From NCBI RefSeq assembly GCF_020382885.2, contig NC_058515.1, positions 9,655,223 to 9,719,222 on the forward strand: DNA of 64,000 nt, given 5' to 3'. Below are positions 52,701 to 64,000 of this stretch, in pieces (positions within the stretch are counted from its first letter, which is position 1; every line of letters starts with the position of its first letter). The DNA comes from Scatophagus argus. Lineage: Eukaryota; Chordata; Actinopteri; Scatophagidae. The notes below the pieces were generated by a model that searched no databases, was not told where the DNA came from, and saw nothing but the letters and a program-made list of their open reading frames with translations. A program made the position numbers and the translations under genes.

Positions 52701-55700
52701 AGATCCCCCTCTGAAAGGTGGGAGGTGGATCAGTATCAGAGGAGTTGATATTTTTGGGGCTGAATGTGATCGATCCCTTCGTCTGTTTGTGCTTTGCTTT
52801 GTCTGATGCAGATCCCACGCTGTGCGGGATAGAAAGACAGCGGCCGGGCTCCCTGTCGTCAGCGCTGGGAGCTCAGAGCCACGCCCCCTCCTTCCCCGCC
52901 CTCCCACGGCCCTCAGGTGTGTGTCGTCCCACCCCTCTCCTCGTCTGTTATTAAATTAGGTTCTTCTTTACCATTAACACAAGCAGTCAATTTCAGCTCA
53001 GTCCCACATGCACTGTGCTGATGTTTCTAAATACTCACCAGAGCACTTTCTGTGAATTAAACTATATATATATATGTATATATATAACTGTGACCTGTTT
53101 ATTAAGATTTACGTCTTCAAGAGGAACCAGTGTACTTGGGTTTGACATCCTCAAACAGGTTGGAGAAGTTAGAAAGTGCTGACACGTGGACTGACAGGGG
53201 ACTGGCTGAAGACAGGAAAAAATGCCAGCCTTACTCTTGGACAGTTTTTATCTTTTACTAGAAAGAGTTTTAGCAACTTATGTCTGATTAGATGAAGCCT
53301 AAAAACTGCAGTAGTCTGTGCCTGAATGTACAAAACTAAGAGCTAATAATTCTGATATTTGTGAACCTTGTTCCTCCTTCTGTGTGCACGAAAAGATAAA
53401 ATAGATACTGAACCCATTTATATTCTGCTCTGTGAGGCTCTAGCTGTACAATCTGGCCCTGCTTAGTGTCAAGTGTGTCGTCCAGATTGCTGATTGTTTT
53501 CGCTGATTCTCACTGATGACGCCATCCGTTCATCTCTGTCTTCTCAAAGTGTCACTTTGGAGGAAGGACGAGGCAGTAGTAATTTTTTTTTTTTTTTTTT
53601 TAAAACCATGTCAAGGAGCTCCATGTCATCATATTAGCACACTGGGTCTCTTTTTTCCTCAATTGCAAAATCGAACAAACTGCTCAGCCGGCCACAGACG
53701 ACGTCAAGGACGGCAGTTTCATATGACGTCAGTGACACCTTCTCCTCTCTTTTGCCCACTCCTTTATCCCTCTGTCTTTTCTTGCTCTCTCTCTCTGTCT
53801 GTCTCATCTCAATATCTCCTCCTCCGACCTCGTAGCCAGTAGCTCTTTCAAAAACCACTTCACTTTAGGTAAGACATGGCACCAGCCGATGCATTTGAGT
53901 GTGTGCTGAGTGGCTGAGATCAATAAGCTCTTGCTCGTGCTCTGTCATTCATAATGGAACGTCCGATTTGTGCTACGCGTGCATGTGAATTTGGCTTTAT
54001 TTTAGCGCACTTTGAGAGGAGACCCGGCGCTCTGTACTCATTCAGCCGTCCGAGTCACAGCTGGCCAGTGTCACATGCTGCATTCGGGGTCGATATTTTT
54101 CTTCTCCAGTCAGGCTTCCCCACTTCAAAGCCCACATCTGAAGGCCGAGTGGGTCAAGGAGAGATGAACACACACACACACACTGTTCCCCCAGAGGAAA
54201 AAGAACAAGTTTGAAGTAATGCTATTTATAGGCCATAGCTGCTGCTCACGCCCGTCAGCGGAGGGTCGCTGACATTTCGCACCACGTTGGCGTCGGAGCT
54301 CTTAAAAACTATGTAGGGCACAGCTGTAATCCCACGATACACTTTAACATTACAAACAAGTATTCAAGATAGTTGAGGTATGTTTGCGAAGATAGACTCT
54401 ATCTCGAGCCCTGCAGCGGTGTATGATCACATCCCAAAAACATGCAGCTTTACTGTCGCATGCTTTATATCTCCAGATAATCTGCATCAAGCCTGGTCTG
54501 GCCCGTGTCTCCGACTCCTCAGCCAACAGGAGAAAACAAGCTGTATTTAAAAGGGAAAACCAAAAGCCATTTTCATTCGTATCCCCGTGCTGATACTAAG
54601 CATGCTTTGTGGCTGTAATGTTTGTGGAAAGCTTGCTACCTGCAAAGATGTGAACTGTAGTTTCCTGCCTTTGTTACCATCTAACAGTTGTGTATTTGTG
54701 GCTGGTGCTTTTGACAGCTGTCCAAGAACTTGTTGGCTCACTGGTGTGCCTTTTGATTTTTTTTTTTTTTTGTTTGTGTTTCTTTTTTTTGTTAATGCTT
54801 AACCACGATGAAGGTACATGCTGCTTGATATGTCAAACTAATCCTGCTTTGGACAAGCCTTGTAGCATGAAAATGTTAAAATAGCACGAGATAAATGGCT
54901 TTGTGTGCGCTGGTTTACGTGGTCTGATTTATACAAACAAAGAATTGATCTGGATTTAGCATGACGAAGCTCTTCGTTACTCAAATAGCATTTGAGATGT
55001 TTGTTTCAAGTCACTTGACAGAACAGTCTTACTTTAGAGTCCGTTCTGTTGTTGTTGAGCCGCTACATGATTTTTAGCAAATGGAGTTAGATGCTCAAAT
55101 TTACACTTTTTTCTCAGAGCACTTTTCAGACTTATCATCCATGTTGGCTTGAAAGGCTGAATGGTGATTATAAAAAAAAAAGAAAAGCTTCAGAACACCT
55201 ACTAAATGCATTTTGCGGTTTTTCATCCGCTGTTTCTGACGTCAAGAATGAACACTGAACCTCAGTTTTTAAAGCAACATGGGCGAAAGGTTGTTGACGA
55301 GCTTCAGAACTGCCACTAAATTGGCCTTGTGGGGAGTTTTTTCAAGTTCATCCTGAACCTTTTAAACAGCAGATGGAAAAAAAAAAATAAAACAGCATCG
55401 CCTCATGGTTTGACCGTGATCTTCTTTAGCAGTTGGAGCTTTTCATCAGTTCATCACTGTCGTCAGCAGACGGTGTATGCAAGTACTTGTAATGAAATCT
55501 AAAGCTGAACATCTACAATTCATGTTCTGAAATACAAAACATCCCAATTTTATATCTGCTTTGTTTCATGAATTTAAATAGAAATGTAAAATTAGGTCAC
55601 TTGTTTTGATTATGTTATTTTACCACTTCAGCACAGAATAAAACTAAGATTGAGTGGATTTTTGCTTAGCTCTTTCTAGAAACCTGCAGAATTAGTTATG

Positions 55701-58015
55701 AATATGTTGTTACCGGCCCTTCAGGTTTTAAACCTCCAAACTGTGGATCACATGTGACTTGCAGTAGACCTCATCCACTGTCTTTGCACTGAAGCTCAGT
55801 CTGGTTTTCTCGCTCACAGGTCGCACAATATCGGCCTCGGGCACCACGGGGCCATTCAGGGCCTTCCCCAAGTCTCTCAGTGTCGACTTTGGAGGTCTGA
55901 ACCATCCCCAGGCGCAGCCTCTGAACCAGTCTCTGTCCCAGCAGCAGCCTGGAGGCGTCGGCCAGACGACAACCCCGGCCAGCAACTCCAACATCCAGGA
56001 CAAATACGCTGCGGTGTTACAGCTGGACAGCGTCTTCTCTGACTCGTCATCATCAGCTGCAGGTGGGAAATATCTTTCTTCATGAGTAGATGCTCTTAAT
56101 GTTCTAAGTACTGCACTTTATATTATACTTCTGCTCCAGATTTTGCTTGACATACACTATGTAGTCAAAAGTATTGGGACACTTGGCCATTACACTAACA
56201 GGGACTTTAATGACATTAGTTTCTAAAAGCTCAGACAGCTTTGCAGCTATAACAGGGGTGTTTCTGTGGAAACACAGTCATGCTGGAATGGCCTTCCCCA
56301 AACTGTTGCCACAAAGTTGGAAGCACAGCACTGTCCAAAATGTCTTGGTAGCCCAACCCCAGAGAAACAGCTCCATAAAATGGTGTGTCTGGTTACTTTT
56401 CTCTGTATGATGCACCAAACTGATAAAACACAACACACTGTTTAAGATTAAACCAGCCTCTCAACCTTTTTGGCTTATGAAAAAGCAGCACCCAGCGGAG
56501 GCCCATTATCATGTTTCAGATGGGTTGTTAGCAGTTCAATCAACTGTTTTCACTTTAATAACTGAAAGGGGTGGGAAAGGCATCTACTAAGACCCTCCCA
56601 AATAAAAAAAATAAGCTGTAGTGGAGTATTTTGATGTTGTACTTACACTTTTACTGCAGTAAAGGACTTGAGTACTCCTTCCACCACACAGTAACGGGCA
56701 GATAGCGAGGCAGGGGGAGAGTTAGAGCATGCGTGTGATGCAGATTGTCACGGCCAGCTCAGCTAGATTGCATAACATCCTTACTCCAAATGCCAAGACT
56801 TTTAACAGCTGAATTATGCTCATTGTGTGTGCTCCGGATCATAGACAGACTTGATTCAAAGGACTTAGTTGATATATTTTTAAAAATCAGCTCCTATAAC
56901 AAAGGTGGTGATTTTTTTTTTTTAACACCTGGGACTCATGTGAGAAGCCCTTAAGCTTCCTACGAGAAGGTTTGTTGTTGTCCACCTTCAGCGCAGCCTG
57001 CCCTGTCTGGCAGAGTAATGAGGTTATTGATTTTCTGCCTCAGCTCGGTTTGATTCATATCAAGCAGAACAAAGAAACAATATTTTATTCAGTGGATTTG
57101 TAATGCTTTTGTTCTCCGATGACTTACACGCTCAGGATCAACCGTTTGAACTCTTTCTGAGAATTTCCACTCACATTTCAGGACGGTCTCAGCAATAGAT
57201 CTCTTAAATTGCCTCTCACTTTGTGTGAAATGTATGTTTGCAGCTCCACCTGGTGGCCCTCCACAGTACAGCACCATCTTCGGCAGCAGGCTCTCGTCCA
57301 GCTCGACTCCTGCCAGGTAGAAACAAAAAAGACATCATATGGGCTTTTGCTTAACAGGAGCCCTTTAAAGATCCAGCCTCTGGTTTTTCTCTACCTTTTC
57401 CCCCAGTTCCCCCGGCGTCGACACAGTCTCCGGCTCCCAGACTTTTGCAAGTAAGCACAAACCGCATTGATCCCTCCTGCCAACTTGCCGTATTTACATT
57501 CATCACCTATTTAGGATGCATGTGTGTGACTCAGATCAGTGTTGGTTTGAATAGACAGGAATGTACCACCACACACTGTGAATGACACCTCCTCCTCCTC
57601 CTCCTCCTCCTCCTCCTCGCTCTCTCCCTGTGTGTCTCAGATTTCCCCAACCCATTCAGCTCCAGCTCCCAGCAGCCCGTTGCCCTCTCCCCCAGTAACC
57701 CCTTCAGCAACGCATCAGGAGGTGAGACTCGCGCTCCTTCAGACATTTCTCTGCCACATCCTTCCTCGTTTGCATCAGGAGTACTTTGTAGTTTTGAAAG
57801 ATGATCAAAAGTTTTTGTTTTTATTTTAGAGAGCTTTTTGTGTGAGTTTTGCTGTTCTGTATGATCTTACAGTCAGATTTGACTTTTAATTAACTGATCA
57901 ACTGTTTGTATTTTAAAAGAAAGCTACAGATTTTATTTGGAGTTGAAACAAGCAGTTTTTCAACTAATTTGTCTATGACAGACGTGTAGTTTGTAATACA
58001 CGTACTGTACATCTC

Positions 58016-58054
<39 letters not shown>

Positions 58055-58743
58055 CTTTTCTCCAGGGGAGTCCAGCGCGTTTGTCACGTCGCCCACGTCC
58101 GTTTTTCCTCCTGCCGCCTCCTTCCCAGCACCCGCTACCCAGAATGCATTTCCCCACGAGTCGGCCAGCAGTCAGGAAGCCAATGGTAAATTTGATTTGT
58201 CCACTATTTTGTGCGAGGTTCAGACAAATTGAGAAAGTTGCCTCAGCCTACACAAAATTACAGATTGATCCATAATGCAGAGACCCATGAGGAAGGAAAC
58301 AACAACCTGCACACATACTGTAGCTGTCAGGCTGACCGTTTTGGACCCACTTCAGATGTTTCATTATTTCAGTGTCCACTAACAGCAGCTCTTCACACAC
58401 TCACAGAGCTGCTGCCTCTGCGGTCTCTGCTTTCAGTGCTTCATCGCACCACTGAACCTGCTTTTGTGTTTTTTTTCCTGCCATGTTGCGTGTTTGTTGC
58501 AGGTTTTGCCTCATTCGCTGCGTCCGACTCCGAGTCCAAAGTCCCGCGGCCGATGTCGGTGAACCCGTTTACAGTGAGTAGCAACTTCAGGGGTATAAAA
58601 GGAAGGGGCTAATTGGTGTACCACCTGAGCTCTCCTTTTTTTTTCTACAAAGTCCACAGTGCTTGTTCTCACCGTGTCTCTCTTGTCTTTTTCAGGGGAA
58701 TGTTTACCCCAGTCGGGGGACATCGAGAAATCCTTTCATCTGA
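49121..58743 (+). CDS. agfg2: ArfGAP domain and FG repeat-containing protein 2
   Basis: Fourteen coding exons: 49121-49287, 50214-50307, 51410-51525, 52077-52221, 52597-52717, 52812-52916, 53836-53868, 55820-56062, 57244-57316, 57407-57450, 57641-57721, 58066-58185, 58503-58573, 58696-58743; in phase, 486 aa (human AGFG2 is 481). The ArfGAP zinc finger lies at about residues 29-54 (CFEC, 16 residues, CTSC), followed by LRGLNPPHRVKSISMTTF, the AGFG hallmark, and KEFLQDKYEKKKW. VRELAQSG and GVTYTDITVGSFVC favour AGFG2 over AGFG1. The rest is low-complexity Ser/Pro/Gln with the DKYAAV.QLDSVFS motif and four NPF motifs, one almost terminal (NPFI). NPF motifs bind EH domains such as Eps15; the family acts in endocytic sorting and is an HIV Rev cofactor relative. 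The third exon diverges: where AGFG proteins have EVC..IWLGLFD this reads EVGRRTWLCVFD. Confidence 0.92.
49569..49742. repeat. Two (CT)n tracts in agfg2 intron 1
   Basis: Interrupted CT repeats at about 49569-49594 and 49699-49742, separated by unique sequence. Confidence 0.85.
49768..49794. repeat. (GT)n microsatellite in agfg2 intron 1
   Basis: Thirteen or so GT units. Confidence 0.9.
49919..49949. repeat. (CCT)n trinucleotide repeat in agfg2 intron 1
   Basis: About ten CCT units; homopyrimidine on the plus strand. Confidence 0.88.
56153..56413. mobile_element. Short Tc1-like MITE, relative of the element at 39663
   Basis: It begins TACACTATGTAGTC followed by AAAAGTATTGGGACAC, and internally shares AACTGTTGCCACAAAGTTGG and neighbouring sequence with 39663-40132, but lacks the transposase-like middle. 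The right end is decayed. It lies in the agfg2 intron after exon 55820-56062. Confidence 0.75.
57588..57618. repeat. (CTC)n repeat before an agfg2 acceptor
   Basis: About ten CTC units, 20 bp before the acceptor at 57640, effectively extending its polypyrimidine tract. Confidence 0.88.
58019..58050. repeat. (GT)n microsatellite before an agfg2 acceptor
   Basis: About 15 GT units, ending 15 bp before the acceptor at 58065. Confidence 0.9.
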
Positions 58744-59760
58744 CCCCCTTCCTCCCTCCCTGCACCTAATGTCACCCACCCATCCATCTCTGGGAACCGA
58801 GGGAGAAGTGAACTTGAGGAGTCGCTGCCATTTCAATGCCTTTGGAGTATTTTCACACTCTGGGGGAAGGGGGAGGGTTTGACCCCCCCACAACCCTCCT
58901 TCCTCTCCCCCTCTCCTCTCTCTGTCTGTGTTTACGTGTTTGTGGTGGGTAAAAGAAAAAACAACAAAAAAGCCTGTGTGAATGTAATTATGAAATTCAT
59001 ATATGTGTGAGAGTGTGTGTCCCACCCCCTCCCCTCCCCTGCTGTTAATATGTGAAAAGGTGCGTGTGTTTGTGTGTGTGTGTGTGCCAGTCGACGCCAC
59101 CTCAGGGCTCTGTGGGAGTCGCGAGTACACGACAGCCTCTATGATTTTTGCAGAAACACACACGTCGCTGCTGCTGTTGCTGCTGCTGCTAATTTGCTTT
59201 CATCTCCTGTTTCAAAGTGCAAAAAAAGAAAAAAGAAAAAAAAAAACGCCCAGCCTGTCAGTGAACACGTCCTCGTTGTCTTCTCCTTTAAAAACTCTCA
59301 GCCGTCCAGCGGAGAAGCCAGTTGAGACTCTGCGACACGAGTTTCTGCAGATGGTTACAACAGCCTTAACAGCCTCCTGATGCATGTTATTTAGGGTTGG
59401 AAGATAAGACTGGCTTTCCTCTGTAGTGGGTGTGTGGAACACGTTTTGCATTCTTCACTGTTTGGTTTGTGTTTTGTTTTGTTTTGTTTTGGGGTTTTTT
59501 TTGTCCTTTAAAGGATAAATCTATGCTTTCCACTCCTTGGCTGCATGCGCTTAGAGGGCTAAAAGGAGATGCTACTGAATGTAAAAGCAATTTCAAAAAA
59601 TAACTCATATAAATGTGTATATATCTATAAAAAAATATCATTGCTTCATGTACCGGACCAAAATGTTTCTTGCTTTTTTGTTTATCCTTGGTTTAAACTA
59701 CATGGAGGCGAGGTTTCTATTAATTTGCCAAATAAAAAAGAAAGATTCATGTAACAACAT
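58744..59760 (+). other. agfg2: agfg2 3'UTR
   Basis: Follows the stop codon at 58741-58743 and runs to a canonical AATAAA at 59731-59736. No coding sequence. Confidence 0.6.
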
Positions 59761-61430
59761 ATTTGTAATGACAAGTATTCATGTTCATAAAATCAGTTTG
59801 TTGCTTCTTAAGACAGTTTGGCTCTGTGTGTTTCCTTCTCTTTACATGTAAAACTACAGAAGTTGCCTTAAGATCTTGAGAGGCTTGTGTTTAGAGGCTG
59901 CACTGACTTCCTCAAACAGCAGGGGGCGCCTGATGTTCAATTTTCTCTGACCTCGTGCGCAAGGTTACTTACGGATGCATATTACATAACAACACAGATA
60001 CCGCATGAGAGTGCAGTACAAAGATAGAAACCCTTTCAGAGACACCAGAATGACCGTTTCGAGGCAGTTAAATTATTCATTTTAAAATTCAGATTAAACC
60101 CATTGCATATGAACAATGCGGGCGGTCTGTGCACCATTTGATGGGATTTATTGGAGCCGTGCAGCAGTGAGTAATGGAGGCTTCACTGCTCAGCCAGACA
60201 GTCGAAACAGATCAAAAGCACTGAAACCACAGACGGTCTGAATGCTGGATAAAACCCGTCTGTCTCAGTCTTTTTCGACTCCAGCAGCTCAGTATCTTGT
60301 TTGTGCATCAGTAATCGTTATAAAATAAAACTCCTCCTTATTCCCGCAGGATTTAATGAATTCACTATGAATGTTTGGTTTTATATGATTAGATTTAATG
60401 CCACTTCCTGCCACGCTTAATGTAGTAAATGTTTAGATTTGTTCTTTAAAAGTGAATCTGATGACATATTAATAAGGCACAGAGGAGATTTTTTTTTTCT
60501 TTTCTTGTCTTTTCACAGTAAATAGAACAGGACACACTGAAACAGTACTCCACACACGCGGGAACTGCTGCCGCCTTCACGTGCTGTGGGAAATATCGCT
60601 TCTCAGTGAAGTGAACCTCAGATGAACTCCTACAGCAGCACAAGAAAAGGATATAAACGGGAAGGTTGTTTTGGGTATCCACTGGAATTACTAACCTTAT
60701 TACAGTGAAGTTTATTGTGAGCAGCTATGGAAGTTAGAACAAGAACCAAGACCGAGTTACTAACAGGGAAAAGCAGACTGCTGCACCAGCACCCACACCT
60801 TCAGGTTCACTGTATGAACTGATTGAAGTAGAAGTAATTTGATCAATTGGGAGGTTTTTTAAAAAAATTACACCACATACTGTAAGTAAAATATCAATAT
60901 CTTGACCCACCTCACATTGTGCATATTCCTAAAAATTAAATGACACACACACACGATCTTGGTGCCAAAGAAAGAAACAAATGTAAGTGTGTCTTATTTG
61001 AATCAAGCAGATAATTACCAGTATAAAGTGCTGGCATAGGCCTACATTCTCACAACATCTATTTATCTCTGCTCATTTGTGTGTTGGTGCATGTGAATTC
61101 TTGTTTATTTTTACTAACATTTTCCAATATTCTATTGTTGATGTTTGTGGAGTACCTTCTCGTTACATACCTGTGCACACATTTCTGTATTCTAAGCTAC
61201 ATATCTGTAAACAACTTTCTAAGTTATTACAATAAAGACAATGCAAATAATATGCAAGACTGCACTAATCACGTAGCTGCCAGACAATCCTGCATGTATC
61301 TTACAATCCTTGTTTATCTTATTTTCGTTTTTCGATGTCTTTTCATATTTTCTTGTTTAATTTATCCTTAATTCAATTCGAATGAATTCAAACGAAATAA
61401 AAAAAAACATATAATAACGTTGGAAGCTCC
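59761..61430. other. Intergenic region between agfg2 and the irs gene
   Basis: AT-rich; I see no gene, repeat family or RNA structure I can support. Confidence 0.4.
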
Positions 61431-61489
61431 GCTGTCCGAGCTGGGGCTGGGTCAGTGAACACACCGGCGTTCTAGAGTACTAAGCGGTG

Positions 61490-62086
61490 AGTGACAGTCT
61501 TGCTCCACGGTAGCCGCTCCGCTCCTCTCCACACTACGGCGACAAGAGCGGAGCCGAGCAGAGCTGTGTGGGGGGGCAGGCGGTCAGAGAGAGAGAGAGA
61601 CAGGCAGCGTGTGCAGCGGGATGGGCTCTGCACTCTGTGATGTGCAGTAAATGGGATTAAACCGCTCAGACAGCTCTTGGAAACACTGTCAGCAGCAGCA
61701 GCAGCAGCGGTAGTAGTAGTGGAGAGAGTAGGAGGAGCTCCGTGCCGAGCCGTGCCGCATGTGCTCGCTCGTGTGCGCCTGGAAAACTTGCGCTGCTCCG
61801 TCCGTCTGCGAGCGAAAACAACCAAGAGAAGAGGATAACCAAGCGTAGCTGCAGCCGCAAACAAACCCTGGCTCAGGTTTAACCTCCAGGACTCAGCTGT
61901 AGCAGCAACCCCAAACCGACCTCTGCCTCCCCTCTCACGTCGGTGTGGGAGAGAGGGAGGGGAGCGGGGCCGGGGGATGTTTGAATTACCTCTCTGAAAC
62001 TTGCAGAAATACTACAATAGCAATAAAAGAAGTCGCGTTTGTTTGATTTTTCTTTGGTGGGGATTAGAGGAGACATTTGGCGTGTC
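61490..62086 (+). promoter_or_regulatory. GC-rich 5'UTR / promoter region of the irs gene
   Basis: CpG density rises sharply here relative to the AT-rich left flank. The region contains an interrupted AGC run (about 61690-61710) and leads directly into the irs start codon. The start site cannot be placed. Confidence 0.4.
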
Positions 62087-62435
62087 ATGGAGAGCCAAGC
62101 GGGCGAGCACCAGAGCTGCGAGGACGTGCGGAAGAGCGGCTACCTCCGCAAGCAGAAGTCCATGCACAGGCGATACTTCGTGCTCCGCGCCGCCTCTGAA
62201 CGCGGCCCGGCCCGCCTGGAGTACTACGAGAGCGAGAAGAAATTCCGTGGCAAGGCCCCCGTCCCGAAGAAAGCCGTGGCGCTGGAGCTGTGCTTCAACA
62301 TCAACAAGCGGGCCGACTCCAAGAACAAGCACATGATCGTGCTGTACACCCGGGCCGAGAGTTTCGCCATCGCCGCGGAGAACGAGGCGGACCAGGACGA
62401 GTGGTACCAGGCCATGGTGGACCTGCAGTGCAAAA
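62087..62435 (+). CDS. Insulin receptor substrate, first coding exon (partial gene)
   Basis: This exon encodes 116 residues, then splits a codon at a GTAAGC donor (62436). DVRKSGYLRKQKSMHRRYFV, LEYYESEKKFR and FNINKRADSKNKH are diagnostic of the N-terminal PH domain of the IRS family, and the exon ends just after the PH domain (EWYQAMVDLQCK). Family role: PH and PTB domains dock the protein to membrane phosphoinositides and the activated insulin or IGF1 receptor, whose kinase phosphorylates YxxM sites that recruit PI3-kinase. Those parts are not in the window: no PTB exon is visible up to 64000. Mammalian IRS1 encodes this domain without an intron, so the intron argues for another member; linkage to agfg2 suggests irs3, since rodent Irs3 is near Agfg2. 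However AGFG1 is near IRS1 too, so the paralogue is unproven. Confidence 0.88.
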
Positions 62436-64000
62436 GTAAGCGAGACACTCACAAAACACTCATGCACGCTCGCACTGCATGTATGCATGCACGGCACACA
62501 ACTGAGCAACTGTACGAGGCTCCCGCATGAGAGAGGAGAAACGTGGCAGTGGCTGCAGAGCGGAGCGGCGGCGGCGGCGGCGCACTGCAGATCGGGACAT
62601 GTTTGGTTCCAGTGTTTTGGATAATATGCGGGGATTATTTAAAAACCATTACAGCTCGCCAAGCCAAGTTTACATAGTCTGTGGCGCGTGTGCACTGCTC
62701 TTTTAAGGTTGTCAGGATTTTAAGCTGGGTGGTGTTCATTTCCACACTTCAGACAGTTTAAAGTTGTTTACAAGCGGCCTCTGGCGCGCGCGCGTGTGTG
62801 TGTGTGTGTGTGTACACTTGCGCGCTCCAGATGCACTGTAGAGCTTATCCTCCACACCAGCCCTTATCACACCGGTGTCAGGTCAAGATATTTGCTCCTA
62901 GTTTGTCCTCCAGACTTTCTTTGGGTTTTTTTTCTGTCTCTGTGGGCCTCAGCTGTAGTCCGCTCTTTCCCAAGTCAACTGCACAAACACACCCTGCCCT
63001 CTTGTTTACTTTGCCTGCTGTGCTCTTTCTGCTGACACTGCAATATTACACCAGAAGGCATTGATCTTAGAGGGAGGGTGGGTGGGGGGTGTCCCAAAAG
63101 TAGTCGAAGAAGAGCACCTTTAACACCTGTCCCCCTCAGAGACCGTCCAGTTCATTAAATATTCATATTTATCTCTTGATTGAATAGTAATGAGTAAGCA
63201 GCTTAGCTTCTCCTGCAGTGGATTTATTCAGTGCTGTCTCATTGGACAAATGCACTCTCCCACCCCCCCACCTCTACTTAAAAAAAAAAATCACCCATGT
63301 AGATTTTTCTCAAATAGTGTCTATCAGCCGCTGTGCAAACACAGCTGTCGGAGCAACAGTGTCAGCAGGGCGACTTCAGATCACCTGTTAAGCCCCCACC
63401 TCGCTGTGAGAGAGCAGACGGGCCGCAAGGGACACGAGTGACGCAATCTTGGCAAAGCAAGGTACGAGTTCAAGGTGCTTGTCACTCATGACCCTCCTGC
63501 ACTGTTACACAAAGCAGCTGATTGCTGAGCAGAGAGAGCGATCCGTTTAATACTCCCGTTCTCTTTTGAAACCCCCGGAGAGTAAGTTGTTTCGAGGTTG
63601 AAGACAGGGTTTGGCTGATTTACGGGCCACCGCCTCCCCGCTGAAAAGATGCAGGCTGCCAGGAGGTGCATTAGGGGAAATCTCGTGGAAACCCTGCAAA
63701 TTTCTGATTTGGTGTCAAGGTTGTGTACACCCCCCACCCCCCTCCGCTTTTACACAACTGGGTCTGTGTGCTTGTTTGTGTGTGTGTGTGTGTGTACAGC
63801 CCACTTTTCCCAAGTGTGTGGCAATTTCCCACAAAGACGGGAAAGCGAGAGGACAGATGTTGGAGCCGACACTTTAAAGCCTAGAAAAGTCACTAAGTGC
63901 TTGTGCTTAAAGGTCAGACGTACAGAAATCTTTACCGGCCTGCTGCTCAGCAGGTGAGCGCGCCCGACCGTCCGAGGAAACCAGACAAGCGGCCGGCCGG
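62436..64000 (+). other. Start of irs intron 1, running off the window
   Basis: No further coding exon is visible. It includes a (GGC)n run (62566-62582), a (GC)n-(GT)n tract (62783-62812) and a (GT)n tract (63777-63795). Confidence 0.5.
62783..62812. repeat. (GC)n-(GT)n alternating purine-pyrimidine tract
   Basis: About six GC/CG units run directly into about nine GT units, a sequence class that readily adopts Z-DNA. Confidence 0.88.

Noticed and set aside
62012-62509. 165-codon minus-strand frame opposite the irs exon
   Set aside because: It is the antisense of the GC-rich PH-domain exon, with no domain of its own.

Overview
This window is ordinary vertebrate nuclear DNA, almost certainly from a teleost fish. 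Genes are split into many short GT-AG exons, (GT)n/(CA)n/(CT)n microsatellites are abundant, Tc1-like transposon debris carries TA flanks, and every protein I can recognise is a vertebrate regulatory or signalling protein. There is no CRISPR array, operon, phage or bacterial defence system.

Layout, left to right: a two-exon preprosomatostatin gene (+, 2086-2560); trip6, a zyxin-family LIM adaptor (-, coding 5166-8296, long 3'UTR to its left); a 6 kb gene-poor stretch; bcl6b, a BTB/zinc-finger repressor (+, 14757-17986); slc16a13, a monocarboxylate transporter (+, 23276-26187); acap1, a BAR-PH-ArfGAP-ankyrin protein in 23 coding exons (-, 28334-45299); agfg2, an ArfGAP/NPF protein in 14 coding exons (+, 49121-58743); and the first coding exon of an insulin receptor substrate gene (+, 62087-62435), whose remainder lies beyond the right edge. 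I assembled each gene by hand from splice sites and reading phase. Every junction keeps the frame, and total lengths (110, 570, 550, 461, 765 and 486 aa) are close to those of the named families where I know them.

The gene set is informative. In human, BCL6B, SLC16A13 and ACAP1 lie on 17p13.1, whereas TRIP6 and AGFG2 lie on 7q22.1, and rodent Irs3 is in the region syntenic with 7q22. Here all are interleaved within about 60 kb. The paralogous human block 3q27-q29 carries SST, BCL6, LPP and ACAP2. The somatostatin gene next to trip6/bcl6b is therefore best read as a further genome-duplication paralogue of SST and CORT (SS5-type), lost from mammals. The genes share no pathway; they are linked by ancestry. 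Two are ArfGAPs of different subfamilies.

Points worth a second look are the Arg4 somatostatin variant, a bcl6b that appears to have only four C2H2 fingers, (AC)/(GT) tracts pressed against several acap1 splice sites, in-frame alternative splice sites in acap1, trip6 and bcl6b, a perfect hairpin and short uORF in the slc16a13 leader region, and two relatives of one Tc1-like element inside acap1 and agfg2. I found no previously undescribed system.
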